Shown here one piece after another: positions 1 through 11,100 of a stretch of DNA of 64,000 nucleotides; within the stretch, counting starts at the first letter, position 1, and the number at the start of each line of letters is the position of its first letter. The notes under the pieces were generated by a model, which did no database searches, was not told where the DNA came from, and saw only the letters and a program-made list of their open reading frames with translations. The position numbers and the translations under genes were made by a program. The DNA lies in assembly GCA_037127315.1 (NCBI GenBank), contig JBBBDQ010001685.1, forward strand, positions 671,501-735,500, in the 5' to 3' direction. The DNA is from Ascarosepion bandense. Lineage: Eukaryota; Mollusca; Cephalopoda; Sepiida; Sepiidae.

Positions 1-139
1 TTTCAACCGGCCCTCGTATTTGTTGTTCTGATTTTTCTGAAAACCTCTTCATTACTGACATTTTCTGTTCATGTTATTTTCAGGAAACGTCTGTAGAATC
101 ATGTATCTGTCGCTTCTATCTCTACTATATCTCGAGAGT

Positions 140-870
140 GTTTACATTCAGCATCAAAGCGGATAACATAATCAGACTGGTTCAAATGATTTTAAACAAT
201 TGATTTGGATATTCTGAGAAATATATGGAAACCACACATCAAAGTGACTAACATAATCAAACTGGTTTAAATGATTTTCAATGCTTGATTTAGACACTGA
301 GATAATTATGTGGAAGGCACGCATCAAAGTAACTAACATAATGAAACTAGTTTAAATTATTTTTAATGCTTGCTCCAGGTTTTTTGAAAAATATGTAGAA
401 GCCACATATCAAAGCAATTAACATAATAAAAAGAGTTTAAAGACTTGAGTTAAAGGGAGATAACTACATGGAATCCGGACAGGTGATTTTTTTTCTTGCG
501 ATAATTAAGGGGATGCCACATATCAAAGCGTTTTATATGATTCCACTGCTTGATTTAGACCTTTGGAGAATTACGTGGAAGCCAAAAATCAAATGTTTTA
601 AAATAATGAAATTAAACATATCTAAAATTAAAATATTAAATGAGTTTAAAAATTTGATTTTAAAACTTATGTATAATTCACACGTAAAAGTAGCTATTAT
701 AACCAAGCTGTTTAAAATGATGTTTCAACGTGTGATTGAGATATTTTGAGAATTATGTTGAAGCCACAAACTGATTTAAATGTTTTTCAACACCTGTTTT
801 GGATGTATTCAGAATTATTTGGAAGGCAATCATCAAAGTGATTAACATAACCAAACTGGTTTAAATTAAT
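140..870. repeat. Degenerate ~84-bp tandem satellite
   Basis: The word ATCAAAG followed by an ACATAATCAAACTGG-like string recurs near 155, 238, 322, 407, 518 and 831, with the first four spaced 83-85 bases apart. Each unit also carries a 'TTTAAATGATTTTCAA' stretch and a 'GGAAGCCACA' stretch. The copies are diverged and the spacing becomes irregular after 420. No coding potential; a short ORF across 468-749 follows the repeat and is not considered a gene. Confidence 0.6.
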
Positions 871-880
871 GTTCATCGCC

Positions 881-1160
881 ATCTTTTGGATATTTTCAAC
901 TTGTTGGCTATCTGATGCATCGTTTAACTTTGATTATTCTCAAGGTGATATGATTGTTATTAAAATCGGATAGTCTGCTTGATCATGAAGAATCATTTAA
1001 CACAAAATCTTCAACAGTAAATTTCATCACGTAGTGTTCTTATTGCTATTGCGATTGATTATTATAAATACTATTGGCTGGGGTTTTATTTGGAATAGTA
1101 CACTTAGAAAATTTCGTCAAAAGAATAAATTTATGTTTCCTTTTTTAATTATCAATAATT
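881..1160. other. AT-rich spacer, nothing recognised
   Basis: Between the satellite and the first SINE I see only low-complexity AT-rich DNA, with no ORF, hairpin or repeat match to the rest of the window. Confidence 0.4.
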
Positions 1161-1162
1161 TG

Positions 1163-1432
1163 AGTGCCATACGGGATACACACTTAGGCGACCATGTCTG
1201 ACTGGACAGAAGATTTTCCTACAGTAGGTTGCCATTACTTTTTGTTGCTAACCAAAGCTATACGACACAATCTGTTCTGTTATTTAACACATAGCTCGAG
1301 GGAAGAGAGCGATGAATACCTTTCCCAAGGATATTTACTCGGAAGTGAATGCAATGAATTCAAGTGGAATTCGAACTCGATTCTTCGACTTCGTGTTCTC
1401 AGCCGATGTTCACTGCTCCACACCGCACCTCC
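1163..1432 (-). mobile_element. tRNA-derived SINE (family A), near full length
   Basis: Read on the minus strand it begins with a tRNA-like head (a diverged A-box region, then a B box resembling GAGTTCGAATTCC). The family body follows: TTGCATTCACTT, then GGGAAAGGTATT, TTAAATAACA, a TAGGTTGCCATT-like block, and a 3' end reading ATGGCACT. The same order is seen at 13430, 23044, 33896, 43870 and 44305. The copy is diverged and has lost the GAGACATGA block. SINEs of this kind are transcribed by RNA polymerase III and moved by a partner LINE. Confidence 0.8.
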
Positions 1433-1744
1433 AGATTATAAAAAAATAGTAATATGTTGTAAAACAACATTTTATATAAATTTACCGAAAGCAATTGCTT
1501 TCAATGAAATTATATTTTTCAACACATTTCCAAGATATAATTTCATTACGTTGAAATATATTGCGTTTACAATATTTACATTATTCAGACTGTTGTCCTT
1601 ATCTTTATGGCCATGTTTATGGCGTTTCGGTCGTTGTACGCTCCAGCCTTCTTCAGGTGCTAGGAATTTCGAACCGAACTCCTTATTTCGATCACTGGGG
1701 TATAACATTCTCATTCCATGTGCGAAGCCACTTTCGGATTCCAT

Positions 1745-1862
1745 GTAGTTATCTTGCTTTAACTCAACTCTCTAAGCTACGCTAGCCAGTTATTGAAGTC
1801 TCAACTCTTTGGGTCAAGTCACTAGAACTAACCAACGTCTTTATCCATTTAACTATTTGAGG
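1745..1862 (-). mobile_element. tRNA-derived SINE (family C), fragment
   Basis: The minus strand reads an A-box-like AGTTAAATGGATAAAG, then GGTTAGTTCTAGTGACTTG, CCCAAAGAGTTG and a B-box-like ACTTCAATAACTGG. The same order is found at 63690-63825, where the boxes are better (TGGCCCAGTGGATA and GAGTTCAATACC). Head-only fragment. Confidence 0.55.
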
Positions 1863-2030
1863 ACACATTGTGTTTATTTAGTTATTTTTCTTTTAGTACT
1901 GTGTTCATTGTCCCAGTATTAGTTGTGTGGGCTTTTCATGAATCCCGTATAAAATACTATAGATATATCATTTAGTTCTTAAGTGTTTTGCTGCATATTG
2001 CCTTGGTAATTATTTCTAGTTTTTATCTAA

Positions 2031-2053
2031 TCTAAACTTATTCATAAATACTT

Positions 2054-2102
<49 letters not shown>

Positions 2103-2363
2103 CCGTTACCTATAGACTCCGAAACGGCTGAACCGATTTTCTTGAAAATTTACAGAGTTATACAATAAGCATCTGCGAGTATTCTTAGCTAGGTTTTGTG
2201 TCGAGATACCCCCGATAAATATCGAAGATTGATAATCGAAAAAATCGAGTTATAGAAGGAGTGGTCCGATTTTAATCAAATTTGATACACTCATAAACAA
2301 AGACATAAGAAACGATATTCAGAAGTTTCAAGGTTGCAGTTCTTACAAGAGTGCAGAAAATTG

Positions 2364-2417
<54 letters not shown>

Positions 2418-2801
2418 GTAAGATGTTTGTGTGTGTACCTGTTTATCTGTCAGTATGTCTATTTCTTTCAGCCCTTTTATTTTAGTTTTTGCTTCGGGTT
2501 TGGCTATAAGTAGGTATAATTGTAGTTCTTAGTATCAGCCATGATACCATTTACTCAGAGGACTTATTTAGCCTTCAAAATTCAGTTTACGACGAAAAAA
2601 ATTTATTTGACATTGATACCAGGAAATCAAAATTTGACTTACATCCATTCATTTTTCTTTCAGTTTACGGTTTCGCTTTAACTGGAAACAACTATTGCTT
2701 TTTAGTCTTTCGTGCCAACGTCCAAAGAGTCTGAGCTCCAGGACCATGGATTAGTTTTAAAGCTTTCATTACACCCGAAAAACGCCGGGCTATACTGCTA
2801 G
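2031..2801 (+). mobile_element. Non-autonomous Helitron-like element, copy 1
   Basis: The element starts TCTAAACTTATT and ends with a GC-rich hairpin (CCCGAAAAACGCCGGG in this copy) followed by CTATACTGCTAG. The flanks are A on the left and T on the right, the insertion pattern known for Helitrons (TC...CTRR between A and T). It contains a (GT)n tract at 2057-2100, a conserved block reading CCGAAACGGCTGAACCG, and a (TA)n tract at 2365-2414. Two further copies lie at 32208-32754 and 45468-46159. It encodes no Rep/helicase. Confidence 0.72.
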
Positions 2802-2811
2802 TTAGAAAAAA

Positions 2812-3294
2812 AGAAACGATTGCTGGATTGCTATGTGATATCTGTCCTTCTGTATGGAATAATGCTGGGTGATCTCATCAAAGATGAAGGAGAGGCTTGA
2901 GGCAGCAAAAATGTGGTTTTACATAAGGCTGCTGAGGGTACCATAAACGGAACACGTGTGCAACGATGAGTTGCTGGAAGGATGCAAACGAGAAGCAAAC
3001 TGATACTAAATATGAGGAAGAGACAAATGAGGTTCCTGGGACACGTAATGAGGAAAGAAGGCCTAGAGAACTGATACTCGCAGGTCGAATAAATGGAAGA
3101 AGAGACAGGAGAAAGCAGCGCGAGACGTACTTGTTAGGTCTGAGCAAATGGTTGACGGATCGGGAATTGGAAGAGATATCAAGAGAAAAATTATTGGGAG
3201 CGACAAGAGACAGAGACAAGGGTAAGTCCATGTTCGCTTACGTCCAGAAGGTATACGGCACATGAAGAAGAAGAAGAAGAAGAAGAAGAAGAAA
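2812..3294 (+). pseudogene. RTE-like LINE 3' end (family B), frameshifted
   Basis: Conceptual translation gives pieces of the C-terminal part of a non-LTR retrotransposon reverse transcriptase: CYVISVLLYG-like, AEMWFY-like, then RQMRFLGHVMRKE-like and LILAGRINGRRDR. Several frameshifts separate them. The 3' end GGCACATGAAGAAG runs into a (GAA)n tract at 3263-3294. The same arrangement at 43331-43745 and 40140 shows that the (GAA)n is the family's 3' tail. RTE-clade membership is inferred from the short-repeat tail and the motif set. Confidence 0.72.
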
Positions 3295-3552
3295 ACAATG
3301 GGAACAAATTTCAGGTACCCTGTCCTGTAAAACACTACGACCAGTTCATCACCCAAAATGATTCCAAGTTTTGGCAGGATGGAATAATGAAGCTACCTTA
3401 AACATGGTGAAAAGTAGTGGAACAAAATATCTCATATAATATTGAATAAAAACCAATCTAGAAATATATAAATATTGTCATTGAAATTCACATTAAACAG
3501 ACGACAAACTTAAGTTCCAAAACAATAGTTTTATTTTTTATTTTCTTGTTAT

Positions 3553-4724
3553 ATTAGGACCTTGAATAAGTTCTCGCTGGTTTTCAAGTAATTTTTCGAC
3601 AAAAATTTGTAAAGAACATGTCACTAAAAGTATTGTCCATTGCGAGCTACTACCTTTTTCCGTCTTTCTGGCAGCATTTGAATTCTACGTCGGTAAAACA
3701 ACACGTCTTTTGAGGCTAACCACGAGTCGACCCAATTTTTGGTATCTTCATAAGAATTAAAGTGGTGCTCATCCAGGTCATGTATCATTGAGCGGAACAA
3801 GTGATAATCGGACGGGTAATGTCTGGTGGATATGGCGGGTAGGGTAGGGTAGGGTTTCCCATTTAAGAGTTCCCAGGTAGGTTTACACTTATGTTGCAAA
3901 ATTACTTTGTCATATCTCTGCTTTTTTTTTTTTTTTTTTTTTTTTTTTGCTTTAATGCTCGGCTCAAACGCATCAATTTTATTCAGTAGTGTTTTTCTGT
4001 GATGGTTCGATCTGTTTGAGCAGAAGCTTCGAACTATGGATATTCGGCTTTACCGCTGATGTTAAAGCATGGCCGGGATTACCCCACGATCTTCTACGCT
4101 TAGGGTTATCGTAGTGTACTCATTTTTTATCACTGGTCACGATAAGATGCAATGACCTTTCTTTTTTGCCACTGAAGCAGCTATTCCCATGTGACAAGAC
4201 GCCGTTCGATGTCTCTTGTGCTTTTAAATGATTCTTAATGTTTTCAAACGTTTTGAAACTGTTGTGTAATTTTGCAAGTTCAGCTTGTGCCTGTCATGAG
4301 TCTTCATGAAATAATGCTTCTAATACTTTGTCTCCAAACCCTTTCGGTGCACCAGAGCGTTCTTTATCCTCGACATCAAAATCATTATTTTATTTAGCGT
4401 CTAAACTAATCTCTGCATGTTGTTCAAGACAGAACAAAGTTGCCGTAAATCTCAGCATGAATTGTGCGTGCTCCATCTGCAAATATCTTTTGAATAAAGT
4501 AGTGCAGTAAAATTACCCTCAAATACACTTTCTTTGACAGGAAATTCGATATGCTTAACGCCAAAAAAACAAAGTGGTTCACACTTCGGCGAAATGACAT
4601 ACACTGAATTTCAAGCTTGCTTATAGTACTTCCTTATAGATGCATTACCATCTGAAACTAAACGCACGCAGTTCTGGAAATTTAATCGCTTAGAAAACAG
4701 TGAGAACTTATTCAAGGTCCTAAT
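3553..4724 (-). mobile_element. Degenerate mariner-like transposon with both inverted repeats
   Basis: The left end TTAGGACCTTGAATAAGTTC and the right end read inversely as the same string form terminal inverted repeats of about 30 bp, flanked by TA. On the minus strand the transposase survives in pieces. These are a first-aspartate region TSDKK-stop-VHYDNPKRRRSW at about 4150-4080, then NPGHALTSAVKPNIHSSKLL, then at 3899-3624 a C-terminal block with PSDYHLFRSM carrying the third acidic residue as D, as in mariner (DD34D). A stop replaces W after the first D, and a T tract at 3922-3949 interrupts the frame. Inactive relic. Confidence 0.85.
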
Positions 4725-5400
4725 ATAGTTTATTTAATTTGTTTTCTGTTTTTATAGACTGAATAAAAATTAAGGTTTCTTCTTGAAAATCAAATGAAAA
4801 CCGATATTTAAAAAATGTTTTTGTAAGTTTCAAATATTCAGCTATGCAGAAAAGGTTTCATTTTTTTTTCCAGGAAATGAATAAGAGTCCTTCACACGAA
4901 TATTATGACTAAAACAGAAACTCTTTGTAATTACTCGACAAATGTACTCAGAAAGCTACCTGACTTGCAGCTTTCTTAAATATAAAGGAAAACATTTTGT
5001 GTGATGTTAAAACAACCCACCTGCACTAACAGAGGGTTAAACAGAATTCCAGGGCAAACATTTATTTAGAATACGACATCTTAGAAATGTTAAAGAATGG
5101 AAATAATTATTCTTATTTTAAAAAAATGCTTTTCGTTAAAAGTGGGAGTTTTCTACTGAAATGGCTTCGTGTCTGATGACAGTGCATAAATTTGTGACGT
5201 CAACGACATTCCAAAAGGAAGACTCACTGATCATGTGTAACCTGTTTGCTTCAGTGTCATCAGTTTAATAGACTACATGCTTTGCACGACTCGGCTTTCT
5301 TTTTTTTTTTCAGAAAAAATTATATTATTAAATTTTGTGTATTTGAAAAGTTATTTTTCCCACTTTTGAAATATCTTCTTTTAAAAACATTTATGACTAC
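4725..5400. other. AT-rich spacer
   Basis: No ORF or repeat match recognised in this stretch. Confidence 0.35.
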
Positions 5401-5403
5401 TAT

Positions 5404-5453
5404 AAAATAAAATAACAATAATAATAAAAGCAATAATAATAATAATAATAATA
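5404..5453. repeat. (AAT)n microsatellite
   Basis: Imperfect AAT/ATA triplet run. It is an empty example of the repeat type in or beside which the R4-like copies of this window sit. Confidence 0.8.
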
Positions 5454-5515
5454 GGAGAACGCGGTTGGGATTACAACGAGAATGACGTGCTTTTCTGAGG
5501 CTCCTGAAAACGTAA

Positions 5516-5520
<5 letters not shown>

Positions 5521-5557
<37 letters not shown>

Positions 5558-5987
5558 AAACATTAATTTCTCATTTCACTATATTAAACTATATTAAACA
5601 TAAACATTAATTTTTCCCTTCGTATATAATTTTAGTTGTATGTTTCTTCTTTTAATGATCCTTAAAGAGATTTATTAACTAGTTTTCTAAAGCAAGACAA
5701 CGATAAAAAATATGACGAAAAGCGCTCTGTTCGATCGACGATATTCATTCTTAGAAAAAATATGTAATAATTTTTCTTAGAAAAAATTCTTTCTTAGAAA
5801 GAATATGTAATAATTTATTTATATTTGTTCGTTCATTTTATATATTTGTTTATTTTTCGATAATCTTATTCTCGTTGGATTTCATGAAAGAATAACACAG
5901 AATACAGTAGGCCAACAAATTATTTTTAAATTTTACGGTAGTAAACTCAAATGTCCACTTTTTCTTTCCTATTAAAAAAATTTTTTG

Positions 5988-6024
<37 letters not shown>

Positions 6025-6411
6025 GTAAACATTAATTTTGAATTTCACTATTTTAAACATAAACATTAATTTTTTCTTCGTATATAATTCAAATTGTATG
6101 TTTCTTCTTTTAATGATCCTTTAAATAGATTTATTAACTAGTCTTCTAAAGCAAGACAAAAAAAAAAAAAAAAAAAAAATATGACGAAAAACACTAAAAA
6201 AATGTTCGATCTAGGATATTATTTCTTAGAGAGAATATGTAATAATTTATTATATTTAATTTGTTCGTTCATTTTATATATTTATTTATTTTTCGATAAT
6301 TTTATTCTCGCTGGATTTAATGAAAGAATAACACAGAATACAGTAGGCCAACAAATTATTATTTTTAAATGTTACGGTAGTAAACTCAAACTCAAATTAA
6401 ATTAAATTTTG

Positions 6412-6448
<37 letters not shown>
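5521..6448. repeat. Two direct copies of a ~460-bp block bounded by poly-T tracts
   Basis: The block after the T tract at 5530-5553 (TAAACATTAATTT, then TCGTATATAATTT, TTTCTTCTTTTAATGATCC, TTATTAACTAG, then TGAAAGAATAACACAGAA) recurs after the T tract ending at 6022, an offset of about 469. The copies differ by small indels and homopolymer length. T tracts reach about 30 bases. Short ORFs here are not considered genes. Confidence 0.75.
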
Positions 6449-6450
<2 letters not shown>

Positions 6451-6473
6451 AAGGACAAAGGTTAATAGTAGCA

Positions 6474-6514
<41 letters not shown>

Positions 6515-7267
6515 TACTCTCTAAGTGCAGTGATGTTTTTTTTTTCTCCGATGAACGGCCGTTACATCCAAGTTTGTTTGTTTGTTTTTTCAACCAGCGT
6601 CTCTCTCTTTGAATTTTTCTTTTTCTCAATATGAAATTCTGTTTTAATATAAACAGGATTTTTTTTCTTTAGATATTAGGGAATAATTTTTTTTTTTAAT
6701 TTTTTTTTTTTTTTTTTTTTTTTTCATATTAAATTAAATTTTGAATTTTTTTTTTTTTGCAAGGACAAAGGTTAATAGTAGCAATAAATATTTTTTTTTT
6801 TTTTTTTTAACAATACTCTCTAAGTGCAATAATGTTTTTTTTTTCTCCGATGAACGGCCGTTACATCCAAGTTTGTTTGTTTGTTTTTTCAACCAGCGTC
6901 TCTCTCTTTGAATTTTTCTTTTTTCTCAATATGAAATTCTGTTTTAATATAAACAGGATTTTTTTCTTTAGATATTAGGGAATAATTTTTTTTTTTAATT
7001 TTTTTTTTTTTTTTTTTTTTTTTCATATTAAATTAAATTTTGAATTTTTTTTTTTTTTTGCAAGGACAAAGGTTAATAGTAGCAATAAATATTTTTTTTT
7101 TTTTTTTTTAACAATACTCTCTAAGTGCAATAATGTTTTTTTTTTCTCCGATGAACGGCCGTTACATCCAAGTTTGTTTGTTTGTTTTTTCAACCAGCGT
7201 CTCTCTCTTTGAATTTTTCTTTTTCTCAATATGAAATTCTGATTTTTTCTTTAGATATTAGGGAATA

Positions 7268-7300
<33 letters not shown>
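6449..7300. repeat. Three tandem ~305-bp T-rich units
   Basis: The phrase GCAAGGACAAAGGTTAATAG starts at 6449, 6759 and 7060. Each unit then carries a long T run, ACAATACTCTCTAAGTGCA, GATGAACGGCCGTTACATCC, CAACCAGCGTCTCTCTC and AATATAAACAGGATTTTT (the last absent from the third unit). Copies are nearly identical apart from homopolymer lengths, so the expansion is recent or homogenised. A partial fourth unit lies at 7680-7830. Confidence 0.82.
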
Positions 7301-7301
<1 letters not shown>

Positions 7302-7399
7302 ATTCTGCTTTATTTTAATTTATCTGTTTGTTCTTTAAATTAACCTAAATAAAATCATCCGTATTATATTTCCTTTAGCTGTCGATATTTCGTGTAAAT

Positions 7400-7434
<35 letters not shown>

Positions 7435-7837
7435 TATTATAATTTTCTTAAAAACCAAACAAAACAAGAAAATAAATTAAATCCGATGAAAAACAATTTA
7501 TATGGTATTATTTTATAGAAAGTCTACGTATTTTTTTTTTTTTTTTGATAAATTTATTTTTATTTATTTATTGTTTTAATTTACTTATTTAACTTATCTT
7601 ATTATGATAATCCAATATTGACCAACGACTTTGTTGAAAAAATGAAAAATAAAGTGGACGAACAAATTATTACATTTTTTTTTTTTTTTTTTTTTTTCAA
7701 CAAACGTCTCTCTATTTGAATTTTTCCTTTTCTCAATATGAAATTTTGTTTTAATATAAACAGGATTTTTTTTTTCTTAAGATATTATAATTTTTTTTTT
7801 TTTTTTTTTTTTTAAACAAACTACTCTAGTAATATTG
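7301..7837. repeat. T-rich spacer with a partial fourth unit
   Basis: T runs of 15-30 bases separate short AT-rich segments. The stretch 7698-7790 (ACGTCTCTCTATTTGAAT, then AATATAAACAGG) repeats part of the unit found three times upstream. Confidence 0.6.
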
Positions 7838-8108
7838 ATGTTTTGTTTCGTTGAGCCGTCTTTCTCCTTGAATTCCAATCGCGTCTATGTCAGATGTTGC
7901 TTGGCAGCCCATTTAGGAGAAGGAAAACTCCGAACAACAACCCGCAACTCAAGGTGTTAATCGTGCCGAGGAGTGAATGGCTACTGCGTTATGAGGTCAC
8001 AAACGATTCCCTACAGGCTTCGGGACCCTGTTTGTAAAAGACCGTTACCCAACGTGCCGGGCAACTTTGGGTGGACTTTTGGACCCGTGCGTCACTCGTG
8101 GGAAAAAC

Positions 8109-11100
8109 ATGAAAAACACAAATAGAAATAAAAAGTCCAGTATGGCTCTTCCAGTGGATAAACAGGGAGCCCGTCCTTCAGGAGGGAACCTACCTGAAGT
8201 CGAAAAATCTGCCATAGGAACAAACTCCTACACAAAGAATGTATCTTCAGGTCCCCACAACCAGGATAATCCTAATGATGGTCCTGAAAATTCACCAGCT
8301 AGATCTACAACTGTATATTTAAAGAAAGAAAAAATAAAATGGTCTCGTGAGGAGTACAAAGTCGTTATGACTGCATTTCATGAAGCGTTACTCAAACCTC
8401 AAAAAAACATGACTCGCCAAACATATGACATTTGGCGTGAAAAAGTTGGTCAAACAAATAGAAAGTATATTGACGAAAATAAATTGGCCAATGTACGTAG
8501 GTACATTATTCGTAATAACCGACTGTCAGAGGCTGAGATTCACGAAATTAAAAGAATTGTAACAAGAAGAGTCGAATCAACAAAATATGAAAAGGAACCG
8601 GAACCAGAAATAAAAAGTAATAACATCAAACAAATCACAGGTCATAATGTAGAAACCGTGAAACACGCAAATCACTGCGAAGATAATGATGTAAGTCTAA
8701 AAGTGCTGGAAAGGTGCGATCTGAGTCTGAGTCAGTTAAAAGACAAAAATAAAATTAGTTCAGAACACATCGAAGATAATTATTTGACCGAAAATAACAA
8801 TATACAGGAAGCCAAGATAGAAATAAAAAACCAGCTAAGTCAAATACAAAGTATTACAATGGAGGAACGTGAACAGCTCCCAAAATTCCAACCAACAAAA
8901 CAAAACCTCCGAACTATTAAATTGTACAATGCAGCACTGAAATCAATACTGGATGAAGACCCGAATACAAATCTTAACGAAGTAATATATGCATCAGCAA
9001 CAGCAGCAACAAAAAAATTAAACATCAAAATAAAAACAAGGCAGTCACGCAGACGTGAAGATCCACCTTGGAAAAGAAAAATCGAAAAAGAAATCGAACA
9101 ACTAAGAAGTGAACTGTCAGTACTGGATGAACTGAGTAGAGGAATAAATGTAAGAACTAGGAAAAGAAGAAGAGCCGAAAAAAAATATAACATCAGGAAT
9201 GAAAATGACGTCTTATCAAATAAAGAAAAAATAAAGCAAAAAATCCAACTGAAGGCTCAAAGAATAAGACGCTATGAAAAAAGAGCAAAATTTTACAGAC
9301 AAAACAAGATCTTTCAGACTGATACAAAGAGATTTTACAGGGAAATAGGTAAAAAAAGAATTGAAGTGACAGTACCCCCCAGAATGGAAGAAGTCACACA
9401 GTTCTGGGAAAAGATATGGGCTTGCCCTAAAGAACCTAGCAAGGAAGTACATTGGATTACGCAGGAGATAGAACGAATGAAGAATAAACCCGAACAGACA
9501 TGGTCTGGAATTACAGAAGATGATATTAAATTTGCACTAAAAAAAGCACACAATTGGAAAACTCCAGGTATAGATAAAATTCCTAACTTTTGGCTATATT
9601 ATTTAAATGCAGCACATAAAAAATTAGCCAAAGAACTCCAAGAAATGGTTGACGATCCCACTAAAATTCCTGCATGGATGACAAAAGGAATTACATTTCT
9701 TCTACCCAAGAATGGTGACACAAACAACCCGAAAAACTACAGACCAATTACATGTCTTCCGACAACATATAAACTACTAACATCTATTTTAACAAAACAA
9801 ACATATTTATTCTTAGAAAGAAATGACATGATACCGCTTGAACAAAAAGGGTGCAAACGTGGCTGTTATGGCTGTAAAGACCAATTGCTAATTAACAAAA
9901 TGATCCTGGAAAACTGCTACAAGACAAAGAAAAATCTTAGTACTGCCTGGATAGACTACCGAAAGGCATTCGATAGTGTGCCACATGAATGGATTTTAAA
10001 GACTTTAAATATATACAAGATATCGCCCGTCATCATCAATTTCATCAAACAGTGCATGTCTATATGGAAAACAACCCTTTACCTCAATCATATAAATGGA
10101 ACCGATAAGTCTGATGAAATAAACATCAAAAGAGGTATATTTCAAGGTGATTCTTTATCTCCCTTACTATTCTGCATATCATTAATAGCACTAACCAGTC
10201 AACTTAATAAGACAGAATGTGGTTATAAAATAGGCCAAAAGAAAATAAGCCATCTATTTTACATGGATGACTTAAAGTTATATGCTAAGAATGATAATGA
10301 GCTGGAAGGTCTTCTGCAAACTGTAAAATGCTTCAGCGAAGACATTGGAATGAAATTTAATTTGAATAAATGTGCTAAAGCTACAGTTTTACGTGGATCA
10401 ATACAAGAAACATCCTCAATTAGCCTAGACCCTGCTGTAACAATAAAAGAATTGAAACCAGAAGAAGCTTATAAATACCTAGGTGTAAATGAGAGCGAAA
10501 ACATTCACCATAAAAAAATGAAAGAAATACTGCGTAAAGAGTACTATAGAAGGCTACGAATGATATTAAAAACTGAATTAAATTCACAGAATAGAGTTAT
10601 GGCCATTAATAGCCTTGCAATCCCAGTTGTCCAATATAGCTTCAACATCTTAAACTGGACTCTAAACGACATCAGGCGAATGGATGCTAAAACAAGAAAG
10701 CTTCTTTCTAAGCATAGGATGCATCACCCAAAGGCTGATGTAGACCGTCTATACATACCCCGTAAAGAAGGTGGAAGGGGTCTTATTCAGCTGGAATTGT
10801 CATACAAGACAACAACTATTGGCTTACTAACATACATAGAAACAACAAAGGATTGGATGATACAATTAGTAAGGCAACATGAAGAAAGAAAGAAAAAATA
10901 TTCAATAATAAAAGAAGGCAGTAAATACAAACAAGAATTACAGTTAGTAGATTCTGTAGAAAAGCAAAACAGTAGCCAAGAACCAACTATTGCGGCAAAA
11001 AATATGAAAATGAAAGCCAAAGATAAAGCTCTTGAAAAGATGAAACAGCGCTGGCAAGACAAACCTCTGCATGGCCAATATCCAGTACGTGCCAATAAAT

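Noticed and set aside
468..749. 93-codon open stretch
   Set aside because: Lies in a degenerate satellite, biased composition, no domain.
1194..1748. 184-codon open stretch
   Set aside because: Its first 240 bases are an inverted SINE A; the rest has no recognisable domain.
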